From NCBI RefSeq assembly GCF_001612665.1, contig NZ_BDAX01000013.1, positions 114,603 through 178,602 on the forward strand: DNA of 64,000 nt. The letters run 5' to 3'. Below the pieces are notes generated by a model, which had not been told where the DNA came from, searched no databases, and was given only the letters and a program-made list of their open reading frames with translations. The position numbers and the translations under genes were made by a program. This DNA is from Nocardia alba NBRC 108234 (GTDB lineage: Bacteria; Actinomycetota; Actinomycetes; Mycobacteriales; Mycobacteriaceae). Of this stretch, positions 34,083 through 43,354 are shown piece after piece. Position 1 is the stretch's first letter. Each line of letters starts with the position of its first letter.

Positions 34083-35861
34083 ATGCTGGCCAACGGAGAT
34101 GTCTTCGCCGGCTACGTCATCGAACGGCAGCTCGGCCGCGGTGGCATGGGTTCGGTCTATCTAGCCAAGCATCCTCGGCTACCGCGCATGACGGCGCTGA
34201 AGTTGCTCAATCGCGAGATGTTCTTCGACGCCGAGGTGCGGGCGCGGTTCGAGCGGGAGGCCGATCTCGTGTCGCGCCTCGACCATCCGAACATCGTCAC
34301 CGTCTACGACCGCGGGCACGACGACGAACAGCTGTGGATCTCCATGCAGTTCATCGACGGCGTCGACGCGGCATCGGTGGATCCGCAGACGCTGCCGCCC
34401 GCTCGCGCGCTGCAGATCGTGAAGGAAACCGCCGACGCGCTGGATTACGCGCACGGCATGGGCGTGCTGCACCGCGACGTGAAGCCCGCCAATATCCTGC
34501 TCGCCCGCTCGGGCGCGGGCCGTGGCGAACGCGTCTACCTCACCGACTTCGGCATCGCCCGCTTGCGCGACGACACCGGCAACCTCACCCAGACGGGCAC
34601 CTTCACGGCGACGCTGGCCTACGCCTCCCCAGAACAGCTCACCGGCGCCGCGCTCGATCACCGGTCCGACCAGTATTCCCTGGCCTGCACGCTGTTCTGG
34701 CTGTTCACCGGTTCCGGACCGTTCGCGGCGACCAACCCCGCCGCGGTGATCCAGGGCCACCTCCAGCAGCCGCCGCCCACGTTGAGCACTGTCCGGCCCG
34801 GACTCTCCTACGCGCTCGACCGGGTGCTGGCCAAGGCGATGGCCAAGCGGCCCGATGACCGGTTCGACTCCTGTTCGGATTTCGCCGAGGCCGCGATCGA
34901 GGCATTGAACAGCCCCAGCGCGCCCGCGTTGCCGATCGTCGGTCCGCGACCGGGCACCGGTGGGTCGCTGCCGATCGCCGGACGGCCGACGACGGGTGGC
35001 GCGATCCCGCAGACCGGCCTGCCGTATCCCGTCGCCACCCACGGCCCGATCACCGGCGGCCAGCTCGGTACGGCACAGGGACCGATGACCGGTGGCCCGA
35101 TGGGGACGGCACAGGGCCACCAGACCGGCAGTCCGATGGGCGCCCAGCGACCGATGACCCAGTCGCCCACCGGCACTTCCCAGCCGTACACCCAGCAGTC
35201 GCGTCCGCAGTACCAGTCCGCGCCGCGGCCACAGGCCGGCGGTTTCGCCCAGTATCCACAGCGACCACCGTCGAAGTCGAATACCGGGCTGATCATCGGC
35301 ATCGTCGTCGCGGTGATCCTGGTGATCGTGTTGCTGATCGCCATCGGTGTCGCGGCCAGCGGCGATGACGCGGGCGGCGATCGCACGACCACGTCGGCGG
35401 GCCCCCACATCACCCCGAGCGCCGACGCCATCAGCGCCGAGTTCGGCCGGATCGTGCCGGCCACGGTCGACGACTCCACCGGATACAACGGCGCCACCTG
35501 CTGGGAGACCGACAACACCAATCCGCCGTCGCCCGCGGAAGGCGAACCGGATTTCGGCGCCTGGGTGCACCTGTGGAGCTGCTTCGGCGGCGGCGACAGC
35601 GACGACCCGTTCTACCGGATCTACGCCTTCGACTCGGCCGCCGACGTCAAGGCGGTGCTCGACGGCCTGCCGACCAACACCAAGTCCACCGACAGCAACG
35701 GCGGCAAGCAGCACACCAACTACAAGTACACCGACAACGGGAACAAGATCATCACGAGTTTCACCGGCAATCCCGCCCGCTCCCAGTTCCTGATGTACAC
35801 CGACGGCTACGGCACCGCCGACGAGGTGCTGCGTTGGTGGCGCTCGGCACCGCTGAACTGA
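34083..35861 (+). CDS. Membrane Ser/Thr kinase with extracytoplasmic CFGGG domain
   Basis: A 592-residue kinase. Kinase domain about 1-285 with LGRGGMGSVY, Lys in TALKLL, HRDVKPAN, DFGIARL, an activation loop with TQTGTFTAT, and YASPEQL. A Gly/Pro/Thr-rich juxtamembrane linker (about 290-400) follows, with PMTGG-like repeats. One strongly hydrophobic segment (about 402-426) then leads to an outer domain at 450-592. This outer domain has two Cys (in GATCWE and WSCFGGG) and ends WWRSAPL. It is the same domain as in the next kinase and I know no name for it. ATG 34083 follows GGAG. The next kinase starts 5 bp after its stop. Confidence 0.92.
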   Translation: MLANGDVFAGYVIERQLGRGGMGSVYLAKHPRLPRMTALKLLNREMFFDAEVRARFEREADLVSRLDHPNIVTVYDRGHDDEQLWISMQFIDGVDAASVDPQTLPPARALQIVKETADALDYAHGMGVLHRDVKPANILLARSGAGRGERVYLTDFGIARLRDDTGNLTQTGTFTATLAYASPEQLTGAALDHRSDQYSLACTLFWLFTGSGPFAATNPAAVIQGHLQQPPPTLSTVRPGLSYALDRVLAKAMAKRPDDRFDSCSDFAEAAIEALNSPSAPALPIVGPRPGTGGSLPIAGRPTTGGAIPQTGLPYPVATHGPITGGQLGTAQGPMTGGPMGTAQGHQTGSPMGAQRPMTQSPTGTSQPYTQQSRPQYQSAPRPQAGGFAQYPQRPPSKSNTGLIIGIVVAVILVIVLLIAIGVAASGDDAGGDRTTTSAGPHITPSADAISAEFGRIVPATVDDSTGYNGATCWETDNTNPPSPAEGEPDFGAWVHLWSCFGGGDSDDPFYRIYAFDSAADVKAVLDGLPTNTKSTDSNGGKQHTNYKYTDNGNKIITSFTGNPARSQFLMYTDGYGTADEVLRWWRSAPLN

Positions 35862-35866
35862 CCGCG

Positions 35867-37786
35867 ATGTATGACGAGGGCGGCGTTTTCGCCGGATACA
35901 CGATCGAACGACTGCTGGGCCGTGGCGGCATGGGCTCGGTGTATCTGGCGCGCCATCCGCGGCTACCCCGGCGCACCGCGATGAAGCTGCTGAACCGAGA
36001 GCTGTTCTTCGACAGCGAGATCAAGGCCAGGTTCGAACGCGAGGCCGATCTCGTGGCGCAGCTCGAGCACCCGAACATCGTCACCGTGTACGACCGGGGC
36101 GTCGAGAACGACCAGCTGTGGATCTCGATGCGCTACATCGACGGCGCCGACGCGTCGTCGCTGCCCGCACCTGTCGACCCGGCGCGCGCGGTCCGCATCG
36201 TCGCCGAAACCGCCGCGGCACTGGACTTCGCGCACAGTCGGGGCGTGCTGCACCGCGACGTGAAACCCGCCAACATCCTGATCGAACCGGTCGACGGCAC
36301 CGAACGCGTCTACCTCACCGACTTCGGCATCGCCCGCCTGCACGACGACAACGCGGCGAAGCTGACCCAAACCGGAACCTTCACCGCCACCCTGGCTTTC
36401 GCCTCCCCCGAGCAACTCTCCGGCATCACCCTCGATGGCCGAGCCGATCAGTATTCGCTGGCCTGCACGCTCTTTCGCCTACTCACCGGATCCACCCCCT
36501 TCGACGCCACCAATCCCGTCGCGGTGATCCAGGGCCACCTCCAGCAACCCCCACCCCGCGCGAGCGCCCTGCACTCGGGCATCACCCCGGCACTGGACGC
36601 CGTGATCGCCAGGGGCATGGCCAAGCGCCCCGAGGAACGCTTCGCCACCTGCGCCGAGTTCGCCGCCGCCGCGCTCCACGCCCTGAGCGGTCACGCTCCC
36701 CCGCCGCAGGCCCACGTCTCGGGTCCGACCAGGACCTACCCGGTGAACTCGCCGTATACCCCCGGTGCCGGCTACCCGATCGCCGGCCACACCAACCCGA
36801 ATTCGTTCGGCGGTGGGTCGCCATGGCCTGGCACGACCGGCGCCGATCAGCCGTGGGCCGCGGCGGGACAACAACCCACGCCCGCGGGTTACGGCGCGCA
36901 GTGGGGAGCGAGCTCCGGCCAGGGATGGCCGGATGGCCGATCGGGGGCCGCGCAGTCCGGTCCTTCGTGGTCGAACGGGGCACCCGCGAGCGCCCCGAAC
37001 GCCCTCGCGCAGCGTCCGCGCGACGCCGGGGGTTCCCGGCAGACGGGCGGGCGTTCGTCGGTCGCCGAGGAGTACCTGGGCAAGAAGCGGAACTCGCGCT
37101 GGCAAGCGTCGCCGATCGCCTGGCTCGCGATGATCGCCATCGTGGTCTTCCTCGGCTGGATTCTGCTGATGTCCTTCGGCGACAACGGCGACACCGGAGC
37201 GTCGGGCACGCCCGGTCTCGAAACCTCCACGGTCGCACCATCATCGGTCGACGCGCCGACCTCCGCCTACCAGCGCCCGACGACGACCACGCGTCCGACG
37301 ACCGATCGACAGGTCGTCGGCGCCAACGCGGTCAAGCTCAGCAACGAGTTCCCCAGCATGCTGCCCGCCACCTCGACGAGCAACCTGGTCCACGCCGGTT
37401 CGGGTTTGGGCAACGCGGGCTGCTTCGCCTACGACCGCGCGAGCGCGAGCCGCGACGCCGACGACGCGGACATGGGCGACTGGTCGGTGATGTGGCATTG
37501 CTTCGGTGGCGGCAACAAGGCCACCTACGAGTTCTTCCTCTACCCCTCCGCGGACTCGGCCGCGCAGGCGATTTCGGGTCTGCCCGCCAACGACGCGCGC
37601 CCCACGACCCATACCGGCCATTCCTACACGAACTTCGTCCTGCACGGCAGCCAGCCGCGATCACCGCGCATGGTCACCCGCTTCGACAGCGACCCGGCCC
37701 GCGGCGCCATGCTCATGTACAGCCGCGGTTTCATCGCCGACGAGGCCCAGATGCTGGATTGGTGGCGCGCCGCCCCACTGGTCTAG
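35867..37786 (+). CDS. Membrane Ser/Thr kinase, paralogue with the same outer domain
   Basis: A 639-residue kinase. Kinase domain about 1-275 (LGRGGMGSVY, Lys in TAMKLL, HRDVKPAN, DFGIARL, FASPEQL). A Gly/Pro/Ser-rich linker runs to about 415, one membrane segment (WLAMIAIVVFLGWILL, about 423-440) follows, then a Thr-rich stalk and the outer domain 491-639 with AGCFAYD, WHCFGGG and WWRAAPL. The start is ATG 35867 with a poor ribosome site; tight coupling to the preceding kinase (5 bp) could explain that, and GTG 35837 is an alternative. Its last 56 bp overlap the convergent GNAT gene. Confidence 0.92.
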   Translation: MYDEGGVFAGYTIERLLGRGGMGSVYLARHPRLPRRTAMKLLNRELFFDSEIKARFEREADLVAQLEHPNIVTVYDRGVENDQLWISMRYIDGADASSLPAPVDPARAVRIVAETAAALDFAHSRGVLHRDVKPANILIEPVDGTERVYLTDFGIARLHDDNAAKLTQTGTFTATLAFASPEQLSGITLDGRADQYSLACTLFRLLTGSTPFDATNPVAVIQGHLQQPPPRASALHSGITPALDAVIARGMAKRPEERFATCAEFAAAALHALSGHAPPPQAHVSGPTRTYPVNSPYTPGAGYPIAGHTNPNSFGGGSPWPGTTGADQPWAAAGQQPTPAGYGAQWGASSGQGWPDGRSGAAQSGPSWSNGAPASAPNALAQRPRDAGGSRQTGGRSSVAEEYLGKKRNSRWQASPIAWLAMIAIVVFLGWILLMSFGDNGDTGASGTPGLETSTVAPSSVDAPTSAYQRPTTTTRPTTDRQVVGANAVKLSNEFPSMLPATSTSNLVHAGSGLGNAGCFAYDRASASRDADDADMGDWSVMWHCFGGGNKATYEFFLYPSADSAAQAISGLPANDARPTTHTGHSYTNFVLHGSQPRSPRMVTRFDSDPARGAMLMYSRGFIADEAQMLDWWRAAPLV

Positions 37787-38633
37787 GCGTGTTCGCCTGG
37801 TCGACGCCCGCGCCGCTCAGTGTGTAGTGCACGAAGTCGCGCACCGGCTCGAAGCCGATGCGCTGATAGATCTTGTTCGAGGTCGGATTGGCCAGGTCCG
37901 TGAACAGGCAGGCGTCGGCGCCCTCCGCGCGAATTCGACCGGCGACCGTCGCCGTGAGCGCGCTCGCGAAGCCGTTGGCCCGGAACAGCGGTGGCGTGTA
38001 GACCGGGCCGATCCTGGCCCAGCCGAGAACGGCGGGCTGGCGTGCGACCAGGGTGACCGGCAAGCCGTCGTGCTCCCACAACCACGTGCTCGCGGCCTCG
38101 ACTCGCCTGCGCACCGTCGCCTCGTCCAAGCGGCGCGGCCCGTCGGTCTCCACGCGGAACTCCTCGATCATCGCGATGCAGGTGTCCACGTCGTCGACAG
38201 TGGCCTGCCGGGGCGCTCCGGGGGCGGCGGGGACCCGCAGGGTGTCGAGGCGAAACAGCCTGGCCGAGTGCCGACGGCGGTAGGTGCCGCCGGTGGTCTC
38301 CGACCATCGTGTCGCGAAGGCGACGGCATCGGCATGCCCGCCCTCGACACTGCGCAGCGCGATCGCGTGCGTGGCGAAGGCGTCGACAACGGCCGAAATA
38401 CTGTGCGCGGGTAGCTCACCGAGGTAGGCGGCGCCGTCGGTGCACTGTGCGATGCCGACGACCTGATCGGCGTCGTCGCGAACGCTCAGGAACAGCGTGG
38501 GCAGTCCGGACCTGCCGTTGACCGTGTTGACCAGAACGGTGGCGATGACCGTGTGCCGCAACGGATCACGGCGAAGCAACGGTCGCACGTCATGCATGAA
38601 CCGGGCAGCGTCACTGGTGATTTCGATGCGCAC
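37731..38633 (-). CDS. GNAT-family N-acetyltransferase
   Basis: A 300-residue acetyltransferase with the GNAT fold in the C-terminal half: the acetyl-CoA loop reads FRANGFASALTATV, followed by ADACLFTDLANPTSNKIYQRIGF, the usual end of FR47-like members. The N-terminal half looks like a diverged copy of the fold. Its final 18 codons run over the end of the kinase gene on the other strand, giving a basic tail (GRRATNP...RRR) that may not be functional. The substrate is unknown. Confidence 0.88.
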   Translation of the reverse strand: MRIEITSDAARFMHDVRPLLRRDPLRHTVIATVLVNTVNGRSGLPTLFLSVRDDADQVVGIAQCTDGAAYLGELPAHSISAVVDAFATHAIALRSVEGGHADAVAFATRWSETTGGTYRRRHSARLFRLDTLRVPAAPGAPRQATVDDVDTCIAMIEEFRVETDGPRRLDEATVRRRVEAASTWLWEHDGLPVTLVARQPAVLGWARIGPVYTPPLFRANGFASALTATVAGRIRAEGADACLFTDLANPTSNKIYQRIGFEPVRDFVHYTLSGAGVDQANTPRPVGRRATNPASGPRRR

Positions 38634-38686
38634 GGGTCGAACGGTAAGTCTTCACACCCGCGACCGCATTCGAATTATGAGGTATC

Positions 38687-38965
38687 TCAGGTTGTTTCGG
38701 GCACGTCCCGATCGGTGCGCAGTTTCAATAGAATGAGTCCTGCAGTACAGGCCAGGATCAGCCCGGCGACGGTGATCTCCACGTGCAGGCCCGCGATCCC
38801 GAGGCCTGCTCCGACGAGACCGCCGACGAAGAACACCCAGCCCATGATCCGCGCGACCACCGTGAGCGTGCGGTTGCCCGGCGGTGTCGACGAAAGTTGC
38901 CCGTCGGCGGCCGAATCGGTGTTCGCCGCCGCGGTTTCCAGCCGGGGTGTCGAGAGTGCTCCCAT
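38687..38965 (-). CDS. Small two-span membrane protein
   Basis: A 92-residue protein with a polar N-terminus of about 35 residues, two hydrophobic segments separated by a short turn (about 36-58 and 63-84) and a basic/acidic C-terminus. I recognise no family with confidence; DUF2530-type proteins look similar. It lies 53 bp downstream of the GNAT start on the same strand. Confidence 0.75.
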   Translation of the reverse strand: MGALSTPRLETAAANTDSAADGQLSSTPPGNRTLTVVARIMGWVFFVGGLVGAGLGIAGLHVEITVAGLILACTAGLILLKLRTDRDVPETT

Positions 38966-39147
38966 GAGATTCTCCTCGATGACGCCGATCGGATACTTGC
39001 GCCGCGCGATATCGCGCGTCAGGGGTAAACGTTGCCGGACGTCTCATGCGTAACTTTGCTCACATACGCTACGACTCGGCGACGTCGAACGTGCGCGACA
39101 CGTCCCCACGACACGCCGAATTAATCAATCCGATATCTGGACCACTA

Positions 39148-39160
39148 GCATTTAAAATGC
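39148..39160. promoter_or_regulatory. Palindrome GCATTTaAAATGC upstream of lipoprotein gene
   Basis: A 6+6 bp perfect inverted repeat around an A sits 64 bp before the lipoprotein ATG in an AT-rich stretch (39121-39175) that should hold its promoter. It could be an operator. The 258-bp gap 38966-39223 holds no gene I can support. Confidence 0.3.
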
Positions 39161-39223
39161 GCTCTTTCGCGCTACCTGAACTACTGTGAGGCGATCTCGA
39201 AGCCGACGAGGAGTAACAGGGCG

Positions 39224-39847
39224 ATGGATAACAGCAGGGCCAAGTTAGTAGGTCCGGCAGTCGCTGTTGGCGCGGTGTCGCTCGGACTGATCATCATCGG
39301 TGCGTGCGGTGTCGGGCAGCAGGACGTCTACGTGCCGGCACCACCGTTGAGCGCCGACCTGGCTGCGGCACCCGCACGGTCGACCGACAACTCCACCTCG
39401 ACGACGGTGCACATCCCGATCCCGCCGTCGCCCAGTTGGCGGATCGCGCCGTACATGTCGCCGCGGAAACCGTTCAGCCTCAGTTCCACCGAGACCTCGC
39501 CGTCGGAGACGCCGCCGCGCGAAGGCGAACCGGCTCCCGAGCCCGGCCCCGCCGAGTTGACGACGGAATCCCGGCCCGCCGAGACAGCGCCGCGTCCGCC
39601 GACGACCACCGAAGACGAGCCGACGACCACCCGACCGCAGCTCCCCACTCGGCAGAACCCGACCCGCACCGTCACCCCGCCCCGCGTCGGCGACGACGAA
39701 GCGTCCGACGACTATCCGCCGACCCACGTCTTCGACCACGCGCCGACAACCGTCGTTCCGGCCGACACCGGCGCCACCCCGACCACTGCGACGACGACCG
39801 AGGCGACGACGACCGAAACCCCGGCCCCCGCAACCGCAGCGGGCTGA
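39224..39847 (+). CDS. Pro/Thr-rich putative lipoprotein
   Basis: A 207-residue secreted protein. A hydrophobic leader (about 8-28) ends in IIGAC, an acceptable lipobox, so Cys28 may be lipidated. The rest is disordered, rich in Thr, Pro, Glu and Ala with TTT and PTTT runs, as expected for a wall-spanning and perhaps O-mannosylated chain. No domain is recognised. The spacing from GAGGAG to ATG 39224 is long. Confidence 0.75.
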   Translation: MDNSRAKLVGPAVAVGAVSLGLIIIGACGVGQQDVYVPAPPLSADLAAAPARSTDNSTSTTVHIPIPPSPSWRIAPYMSPRKPFSLSSTETSPSETPPREGEPAPEPGPAELTTESRPAETAPRPPTTTEDEPTTTRPQLPTRQNPTRTVTPPRVGDDEASDDYPPTHVFDHAPTTVVPADTGATPTTATTTEATTTETPAPATAAG

Positions 39848-39852
39848 CACAA

Positions 39853-39889
39853 CGATGGTGCGCACCCGCACCCCGGGCACGCACCATCG
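39853..39889. terminator. Hairpin terminator between convergent genes
   Basis: A perfect 10-bp stem, CGATGGTGCG (39853-39862) and CGCACCATCG (39880-39889), with a 17-nt loop, fills the gap between the lipoprotein stop and the acyl-CoA dehydrogenase stop. It should serve both transcripts. Confidence 0.7.
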
Positions 39890-39898
39890 CCGTAAAAG

Positions 39899-41026
39899 CT
39901 AGAGCTCGATCAGGTCGTACTCGCCGATCCGATCGGCCAGCTCGCGCCGGTGTTCCAGCGCCCCACCGAGCGTCTGCCCGATCGCTGTCAGCCGGGCCAC
40001 GTAGTGGCTCACCGGGTACTCCGCGGTGACGCCGATGCCGCCGTGCATCTGGATCGCCTCCTGGCCGATGTGTTCGGCCGATCTACCCACCTGCAACCGC
40101 GCCCGTGACCCGATCACCGGATCGTTGCCGCCGTCGGCCAGCGCCGCCGTGGCATAGAGGCTCATGCTGCGGGCCAGCTCCAGCGAGACGTAGCAGTCCG
40201 CCGCCCGCTGGGTGAGCACCTGGAACTTCGACAGCGTGACCCCGAACTGCTTGCGGGTCTTGAGATATTCGGTGGTGAGCGTGAGCGCGACCTCCATCGC
40301 CCCGACCGACTCCGCGCACAGCGCCGCCTGGGCGTAGCCCTGGGTCAGGGCGATCTTCTCGGCGGCGTCGGTGGTGTCGCCGAGCAGTTCGCCCGTGGCG
40401 TTGTCGAAGTCGAACTGCGCGGCGCGACGGCCGTCGAAGGTGCGATAGGACCGTCGTCGCACGCCATCCTGTTCCGGGTCGACCAGGAACAGTCCGGTTC
40501 CGCCGTCGGGCAGTGCCGCGCTGACGATCACCTCGTCGGCCACGTCACCGCGCAGCACCGGATTCTTCACGCCGGTCAGCGCGTACTTGTCGCCTTCGGC
40601 CACGGCGGTGGTGGCGAGCTCGGTCGACGGCCACCGCAGACCGGGCTCGGTGTGCGCGAAGGCGAGCAGACGGGTGCCCTCCGACAGCGCGGGCAGCAGC
40701 CGTTGGCGCTGCTCGGCACTGCCTGCCAGGCGCAGTAGTTCAGCCGGGATCACCACCGAGTCGAGTACCGGTTCCGGCGCCAGCGCGCGACCGAGCTCCT
40801 CCTGCACCAGCATCGCCTCGACCGGGCCCGCGCCGACGCCACCGTCCTCTTCGGGAATGGTCAGCCCGAGTACCCCGAGGTCGGCGAGTTGCTTCCAGAC
40901 CGTGCGATTCCAGCCGGGGTCGGTGTCACCGCTCTTGGTGAGGGCTTCGCCGTCGTAGAACCGGTGCAGCAGTTCGCGCACCGTGTCACGCAACATCGTC
41001 TGTTCTTCGGTCAGTGCGAGTTCCAT
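39899..41026 (-). CDS. Acyl-CoA dehydrogenase, FadE pair subunit 1
   Basis: A 375-residue flavoprotein that introduces the alpha-beta double bond into acyl-CoA. The N-terminus MELALTEEQTMLRDTV and the C-terminal MHGGIGVTAEYPVSHY are typical of the family. It starts 9 bp after the stop of a second FadE gene on the same strand. In mycobacteria such adjacent pairs form alpha2beta2 enzymes for sterol side chains or other bulky acyl-CoAs, with catalysis by only one subunit; that is the likely arrangement here. Confidence 0.92.
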   Translation of the reverse strand: MELALTEEQTMLRDTVRELLHRFYDGEALTKSGDTDPGWNRTVWKQLADLGVLGLTIPEEDGGVGAGPVEAMLVQEELGRALAPEPVLDSVVIPAELLRLAGSAEQRQRLLPALSEGTRLLAFAHTEPGLRWPSTELATTAVAEGDKYALTGVKNPVLRGDVADEVIVSAALPDGGTGLFLVDPEQDGVRRRSYRTFDGRRAAQFDFDNATGELLGDTTDAAEKIALTQGYAQAALCAESVGAMEVALTLTTEYLKTRKQFGVTLSKFQVLTQRAADCYVSLELARSMSLYATAALADGGNDPVIGSRARLQVGRSAEHIGQEAIQMHGGIGVTAEYPVSHYVARLTAIGQTLGGALEHRRELADRIGEYDLIEL

Positions 41027-41035
41027 GTCAGCGCC

Positions 41036-42208
41036 TCACAATCCGAGGATCGTGGAGGAAATGATCGAGCGCTGGACCTCGCTCGAGCCTCCGTAGATGG
41101 TCACCTTGCGGTAGTTCAGGTAGCCGGGGCCGGTGTGCTGGGCCCACGCGGGCGAGGCGATGTCGTCGGCGTCTACCGCCAGCGCGTCGGCGCCGGCGAT
41201 ATCGAGCAGCAGTTCGGTGGCGGCCTGCTGCAATTCCGTGCCCTTGAGCTTGAGCACCGAGGAGGCCGGATTGGGCTTGCCCTCAACGGAGTTGGAGACC
41301 ACGCGCAGCTGGGTGAGTTCCAGGGCGAGCAGTTCGTTCTCCAGCTCGGCCACCCGCGCCGCGAACACCGGATCGTCGAGCAGCGTGCCGCGCCCGGTCC
41401 TGGTCGCGCGCGCGTAGTCCTTCGCGAGACCGAGCTTGACCTTGGTCTTGCCGACGCCGGTGATGGAGGTGCGTTCGTTGCCGAGCAGATACTTGGCGTA
41501 GGTCCAGCCCTGGTTCTCCTCGCCGACGAGCTGATCGGCGGGCACCCGGACATTCTCGAAGAACACCTCGTTGACCTCATAGCTGCCGTCGATCAGCTTG
41601 ATCGGGCGCATGGTGACACCGGGCGATTTCACATCGAAGAGCAGGAAGGAGATGCCTGCCTGCTTCTTCGGCGCGGTCGGGTCCGTGCGCACGAGGCAGA
41701 AGATCCAGTCGGCGTACTGGCCGAGCGTGGTCCAGATCTTCTGACCGTTCACGATGTAGGAGTCGCCGTCGCGCACCGCCGTGGTGCGCAGCGACGCGAG
41801 GTCCGAACCCGCGTCGGGTTCGGAGAAGCCCTGGCACCACCAGATGTCGAGCGCGGCGGTGGGCGGCAGGAAGCGCTGTTTGAGTTCCTCGGAACCGAAC
41901 TGGGCGATCACCGGACCGACCATCGAGGCGTTGAACGTGAGCGGCTCCGGCACCGAGGCCAGCTGCATCTCGTCGAGCCAGATGTGGCGCTGCATCGGGG
42001 TCCAGTCCTTGCCGCCCCAGGCAGTCGGCCAGTTCGGCACGCAGAGACCGTTGTCGTTGAGGATCTTGTTCGCGGTGACGATGTCCTCGCGGGACAGGTC
42101 CTGGCCGTGCTTGACCCGGTCGCGGATGTCGGCCGGGATCTCGGTCACGTAGAAATGCCGGAGCTCGTCGCGGAAAGCGATCTCTTCCGGGGACAGGGCT
42201 AACTTCAT
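41036..42208 (-). CDS. Acyl-CoA dehydrogenase, FadE pair subunit 2
   Basis: A 390-residue acyl-CoA dehydrogenase. Conserved segments include WWCQGFSEPDAGSDLASL, the flavin-contacting NGQKIWTT and the C-terminal YGGSSEVQRSIISSTILGL. ATG 42208 has GGGAG 6 bp upstream. It is the first gene of the pair, and the 197-bp gap to the divergent secreted-protein gene holds its promoter. The partner is the 375-residue subunit downstream. Confidence 0.93.
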   Translation of the reverse strand: MKLALSPEEIAFRDELRHFYVTEIPADIRDRVKHGQDLSREDIVTANKILNDNGLCVPNWPTAWGGKDWTPMQRHIWLDEMQLASVPEPLTFNASMVGPVIAQFGSEELKQRFLPPTAALDIWWCQGFSEPDAGSDLASLRTTAVRDGDSYIVNGQKIWTTLGQYADWIFCLVRTDPTAPKKQAGISFLLFDVKSPGVTMRPIKLIDGSYEVNEVFFENVRVPADQLVGEENQGWTYAKYLLGNERTSITGVGKTKVKLGLAKDYARATRTGRGTLLDDPVFAARVAELENELLALELTQLRVVSNSVEGKPNPASSVLKLKGTELQQAATELLLDIAGADALAVDADDIASPAWAQHTGPGYLNYRKVTIYGGSSEVQRSIISSTILGL

Positions 42209-42405
42209 ACGGGTCTCCCAGTCACTCGTAGCCGTTGCAGAGAAACCTACCCTTCGGTAATCCTCGGTGTCGACCATCGCGCCCGCGATAGGCGTCCCAC
42301 CGGCGCTCACCCCGGCGTCGGTGACGCAGCGACCCGTGCCGCGACCTGGTACGTTGCCAGACGAGCCGGACTATCCGGCGGCGAGCATCCATCGAGGAGC
42401 CACGG

Positions 42406-43215
42406 GTGAACGGCAGATCCATCGCAGGTAGAGCAGCGGTCGTCACCGCGGCGAGTATCGGCGCGCTGGCCCTGTTGGCCCCGAGCGCGGTCGCGACCCC
42501 CATCGAGGACGCGATCGGCCACCTCACCCACCTCGCCGGCGACGACGCCGAGTCGAACGCGGGCGTGGCGGCGATCGCGAACTTCACCGGCCTCGTCGGC
42601 GGCGACGCGCTGCGTGCCATCTCGACGCAGTTCACGCCCTTCACCTACGCGGCCCCCACGTTCGGCTGCGGCAGCAACGGCCCGATCACCACGATCATCG
42701 CCGCGGCGTCGTTCGAAGGTCCGGGCCCGCGCACCGCGTCCAGCCTGACGCCGGGCGATGTGCGGTTCAGCGCGAGCCCACGCCACACGGGCGTTCCGTT
42801 GGCCTCGGGTCTGAGCGTCGCGTGGGTCAACGTCAACAACGGTCAGAGCGGCATCGTCGGCCTCGACGACCAGACCGAGTTCAATCTGCCGTCGCTGTCG
42901 AAGACCGTGCACAGCGGTGCGGGCACCGTCGTGGCCTCCATGTGGGGCACCATCGACTACGCGGGCGCGCGCTGCGTGATGACCCCGACCGTCGGCACGT
43001 TCGTCGTGCCCGAGCTGCCGGTGGTGCTCCCCGAAGCCCCCGCGGCCCCGCCGGCTCCCGAACCACGGGCCGTGAGCCCGGGCCAGGGGGAATCCTCCTC
43101 CAGCGCGCCGACGTCGAACGCTCCGGCGCCCGCTCCGGTCGAAACACCGCAGCCCGCCCCTGTTCCCGCACCGCCGACCCCGACCCCGCCCGCCGCGACC
43201 AACGTCGGCGGCTGA
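42406..43215 (+). CDS. Secreted protein of unknown function with Pro-rich tail
   Basis: A 269-residue protein with a clear Sec signal peptide (MNGRSIAGRAAVVTAASIGALALLAPSAVA, shown here by its start and the AxA at about 29-31). The middle (about 60-200) is a beta-rich domain with two Cys that could form a disulfide (FGCGSNG and RCVMTP). The last 70 residues are Pro/Ala-rich. I recognise no family, but similar proteins occur in Nocardia and Rhodococcus. GTG 42406 follows GAGGAG. Confidence 0.8.
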   Translation: MNGRSIAGRAAVVTAASIGALALLAPSAVATPIEDAIGHLTHLAGDDAESNAGVAAIANFTGLVGGDALRAISTQFTPFTYAAPTFGCGSNGPITTIIAAASFEGPGPRTASSLTPGDVRFSASPRHTGVPLASGLSVAWVNVNNGQSGIVGLDDQTEFNLPSLSKTVHSGAGTVVASMWGTIDYAGARCVMTPTVGTFVVPELPVVLPEAPAAPPAPEPRAVSPGQGESSSSAPTSNAPAPAPVETPQPAPVPAPPTPTPPAATNVGG

Positions 43216-43231
43216 GGCCGCGCGATCGCGA

Positions 43232-43257
43232 CGGTCGGCAGACGAATTCGCCGACCG
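43232..43257. terminator. Hairpin after the secreted-protein gene
   Basis: An 8-bp perfect stem, CGGTCGGC (43232-43239) and GCCGACCG (43250-43257), with a 10-nt loop lies 17 bp after the stop in the convergent gap 43216-43354. Nothing else is evident in that gap. Confidence 0.55.
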
Positions 43258-43354
43258 GACAATGGATCCGCGTGTACCGGCTATTGCGCACCCGAGGCGA
43301 CGCCGCGGCAGCCCTGTTTCGGTCAGCGGATGACCAGCCCACCCGACGGTTACA

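Noticed and set aside
34179..35714. A 511-codon minus-strand frame opposite the second tandem kinase
   Set aside because: Antisense to complete kinase motifs, with no recognisable product.
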